Assembly: GCA_030043215.1 (NCBI GenBank)
Contig: JASHYG010000118.1
Coordinates: 1-6,158 of the forward strand
DNA length: 6,158 nt
Direction: 5' to 3'
From: Gammaproteobacteria bacterium
GTDB taxonomy: Bacteria; Pseudomonadota; Gammaproteobacteria; Steroidobacterales; Steroidobacteraceae
Every line of letters starts with the position of its first letter. The first letter of the stretch is position 1. Under the pieces are notes generated by a model, which searched no databases, was not told the DNA's origin, and was given only the letters and a program-made list of their open reading frames with translations. Of the stretch, positions 5,054 through 6,158 are shown piece by piece. The translations under genes and the position numbers were made by a program.

Positions 5054-6158
5054 ATGTTCAAAGAGGTCGCTGTACGCTACGACGGGCCGAGTCTCGAGGA
5101 GTCCGTCCTCGAGCTGTGGCGGCGCGAAGGCGTATTCGAGCAGAGCCTGGCCCAGCGGGCGGGCCGGCCGCGCTTCGTCTTCTACGAGGGCCCGCCGACG
5201 GCGAACGGACAGCCCGGCATCCATCACGTGCTGGCCCGCACGTTCAAGGATCTCTATCCGCGCTACAAGACGATGCGGGGCTACCTCTGCGAGCGCAAGG
5301 GCGGCTGGGACACCCATGGACTGCCGGTCGAGCATGAGGTGGAGAAGACACTCGGAATCCTCGACAAGCGACGCATCGAGCGAGAAATCGGGATCGCGAG
5401 ATTCGTCGGGCTCTGCCGCGACTCGGTCATGCGCTACGTCGGCGACTGGGAGAGGATGACCGAGAGAATGGGGTTCTGGGTCGATCTCGAAGCGGCCTAT
5501 CTCACCCTGCACAACGACTACATCGAATCGGTCTGGAATCTACTCAAGCGGCTCTGGGATCGAGGCCTCATCTACCAGGGGTACAAGGTCGTTCCGTACG
5601 ATCCGCGGATCGGCGCGACCCTGTCCTCACACGAGGTGGCGCTTGGATACCGGGAGGTCGAGGACCCCTCGGTGTTCGTTCGCTTCCGCGCGCTCGGAGA
5701 GGAGCGTACGTATTTCCTCGTGTGGACCACGACCCCTTGGACCCTGCCAGCCAACCTGCTGCTCGCCGTTCATCCGGACGTCGAATATGTGTGGGCGCGC
5801 CGGGGTCGGGAGACGCTGATCCTCGCGCGCGATCTGCTGAAAGTACTCGACGGCGAGGACTACGAGATCATCTCCAGCGCCCTCGGCAGGCAACTCGACG
5901 GTGCGCGCTACGAGCGGCTCTTCGACGATCTCCCGGTCGATGGAGACATCTGCCGAGTCCGGGCCGCCGAGTTCGTCACTACCGCGGAGGGCACCGGGAT
6001 CGTGCACATCGCACCGGCCTATGGTGAGGACGACCTCGAGCTCGGTCAACGGTACGGCCTGCCCGTCCTGCACGCGGTCGACGAGGACGGCTGCTTTCTT
6101 CCGGAGGTGAAGCCTGTCTCCGGCAAGTTCTTCAAGGATGCCGATCCGATCATCGTGG
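5054..6158 (+). CDS. ileS: Isoleucyl-tRNA synthetase, N-terminal third (cut by the window edge)
   Basis: This class Ia synthetase attaches isoleucine to tRNA-Ile and edits misactivated valine in the cytoplasm. The frame opens at ATG 5054 with the typical MFKEV start and stays open for 368 codons; full proteins are roughly 900-1,100 aa. The catalytic Rossmann half begins with FYEGPPTANGQPGIHHV (43-59), where GIHH (55-58) is the HIGH signature in a form seen in a subset of bacterial IleS. GGWDTHGLPVEHEVEK (83-98) is the next conserved block. The CP1 editing domain shows the Thr-rich VWTTTPWTLPANL (223-235) and GTGIVHIAPAYGEDD (313-327) with its conserved acidic residues, so post-transfer editing should work. 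The KMSKS loop and anticodon-binding domain lie beyond the edge. Regulation is by the T-box leader directly upstream, whose AUC specifier agrees with this identity. Confidence 0.96.
   Translation, partial: MFKEVAVRYDGPSLEESVLELWRREGVFEQSLAQRAGRPRFVFYEGPPTANGQPGIHHVLARTFKDLYPRYKTMRGYLCERKGGWDTHGLPVEHEVEKTLGILDKRRIEREIGIARFVGLCRDSVMRYVGDWERMTERMGFWVDLEAAYLTLHNDYIESVWNLLKRLWDRGLIYQGYKVVPYDPRIGATLSSHEVALGYREVEDPSVFVRFRALGEERTYFLVWTTTPWTLPANLLLAVHPDVEYVWARRGRETLILARDLLKVLDGEDYEIISSALGRQLDGARYERLFDDLPVDGDICRVRAAEFVTTAEGTGIVHIAPAYGEDDLELGQRYGLPVLHAVDEDGCFLPEVKPVSGKFFKDADPIIV

Noticed and set aside
4907..5512. A 201-codon minus-strand frame, and plus-strand frames from about 4953 and 5026
   Set aside because: They overlap the T-box and the ileS coding sequence in other frames; ileS is certain from its motifs.
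5627..6073. A 148-codon minus-strand frame opposite ileS
   Set aside because: It is antisense to the IleS editing domain, whose conserved blocks fix the coding frame.
1..6158. tRNA or rRNA genes, insertion sequences, CRISPR arrays or phage genes
   Set aside because: Nothing in the window has the repeats, cloverleaf signals or protein motifs needed; all gene-sized stretches are accounted for.

Overview
This is a high-GC bacterial window (about two thirds G+C by eye, with strong G/C preference at third codon positions) holding four protein genes and two large cis-acting RNA regulators. The lineage cannot be fixed from the sequence. A class I ribonucleotide reductase under a cobalamin riboswitch, a T-box-controlled ileS and a Uma2-family gene would together fit a GC-rich soil-type lineage such as Deltaproteobacteria/Myxococcota, Rokubacteria, Chloroflexi or Actinobacteria. 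Choosing among these would be a guess.

Left part, minus strand (1-3725): an nrdAB operon. nrdA (3320 to 879, 813 aa) is followed without a gap by nrdB (882 leftward, running off the left edge after 294 codons); the stop and start overlap as ATGA. A sigma70-like promoter (TTGACA, 17-nt spacer, TATCTT) lies at 3725-3697, with a good NrdR box (13 of 16 consensus positions) over its -10. The roughly 370-nt leader begins at once with a cobalamin riboswitch (about 3686-3488). A candidate loop-loop hairpin and a hairpin able to hide the nrdA Shine-Dalgarno sequence follow. The reading is dual control: NrdR acts at initiation, sensing dATP/ATP, and B12 shuts off the B12-independent enzyme, presumably because a B12-dependent class II reductase (nrdJ) lies elsewhere in the genome.

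Middle (3726-4748): a minus-strand Uma2/DUF820 PD-(D/E)XK nuclease-fold gene of unknown role (4555 to 3884), with a possible hairpin after its stop. A short divergent intergenic region follows, containing a three-unit 12-nt repeat, a 16-bp palindrome and a plausible plus-strand promoter.

Right part, plus strand (4749-6158): a complete T-box leader with a recognisable Stem I, an AUC (Ile) specifier, accessory hairpins, the T-box sequence and an intrinsic terminator ending in a U-rich run. It controls ileS, whose ATG is at 5054; the gene runs off the right edge after 368 codons. Uncharged tRNA-Ile should promote readthrough into ileS.

I see no tRNA or rRNA gene, insertion sequence or CRISPR array. 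The most notable content is regulatory: two different riboregulators controlling divergently transcribed housekeeping genes, both lying in stretches that contain misleading open reading frames.
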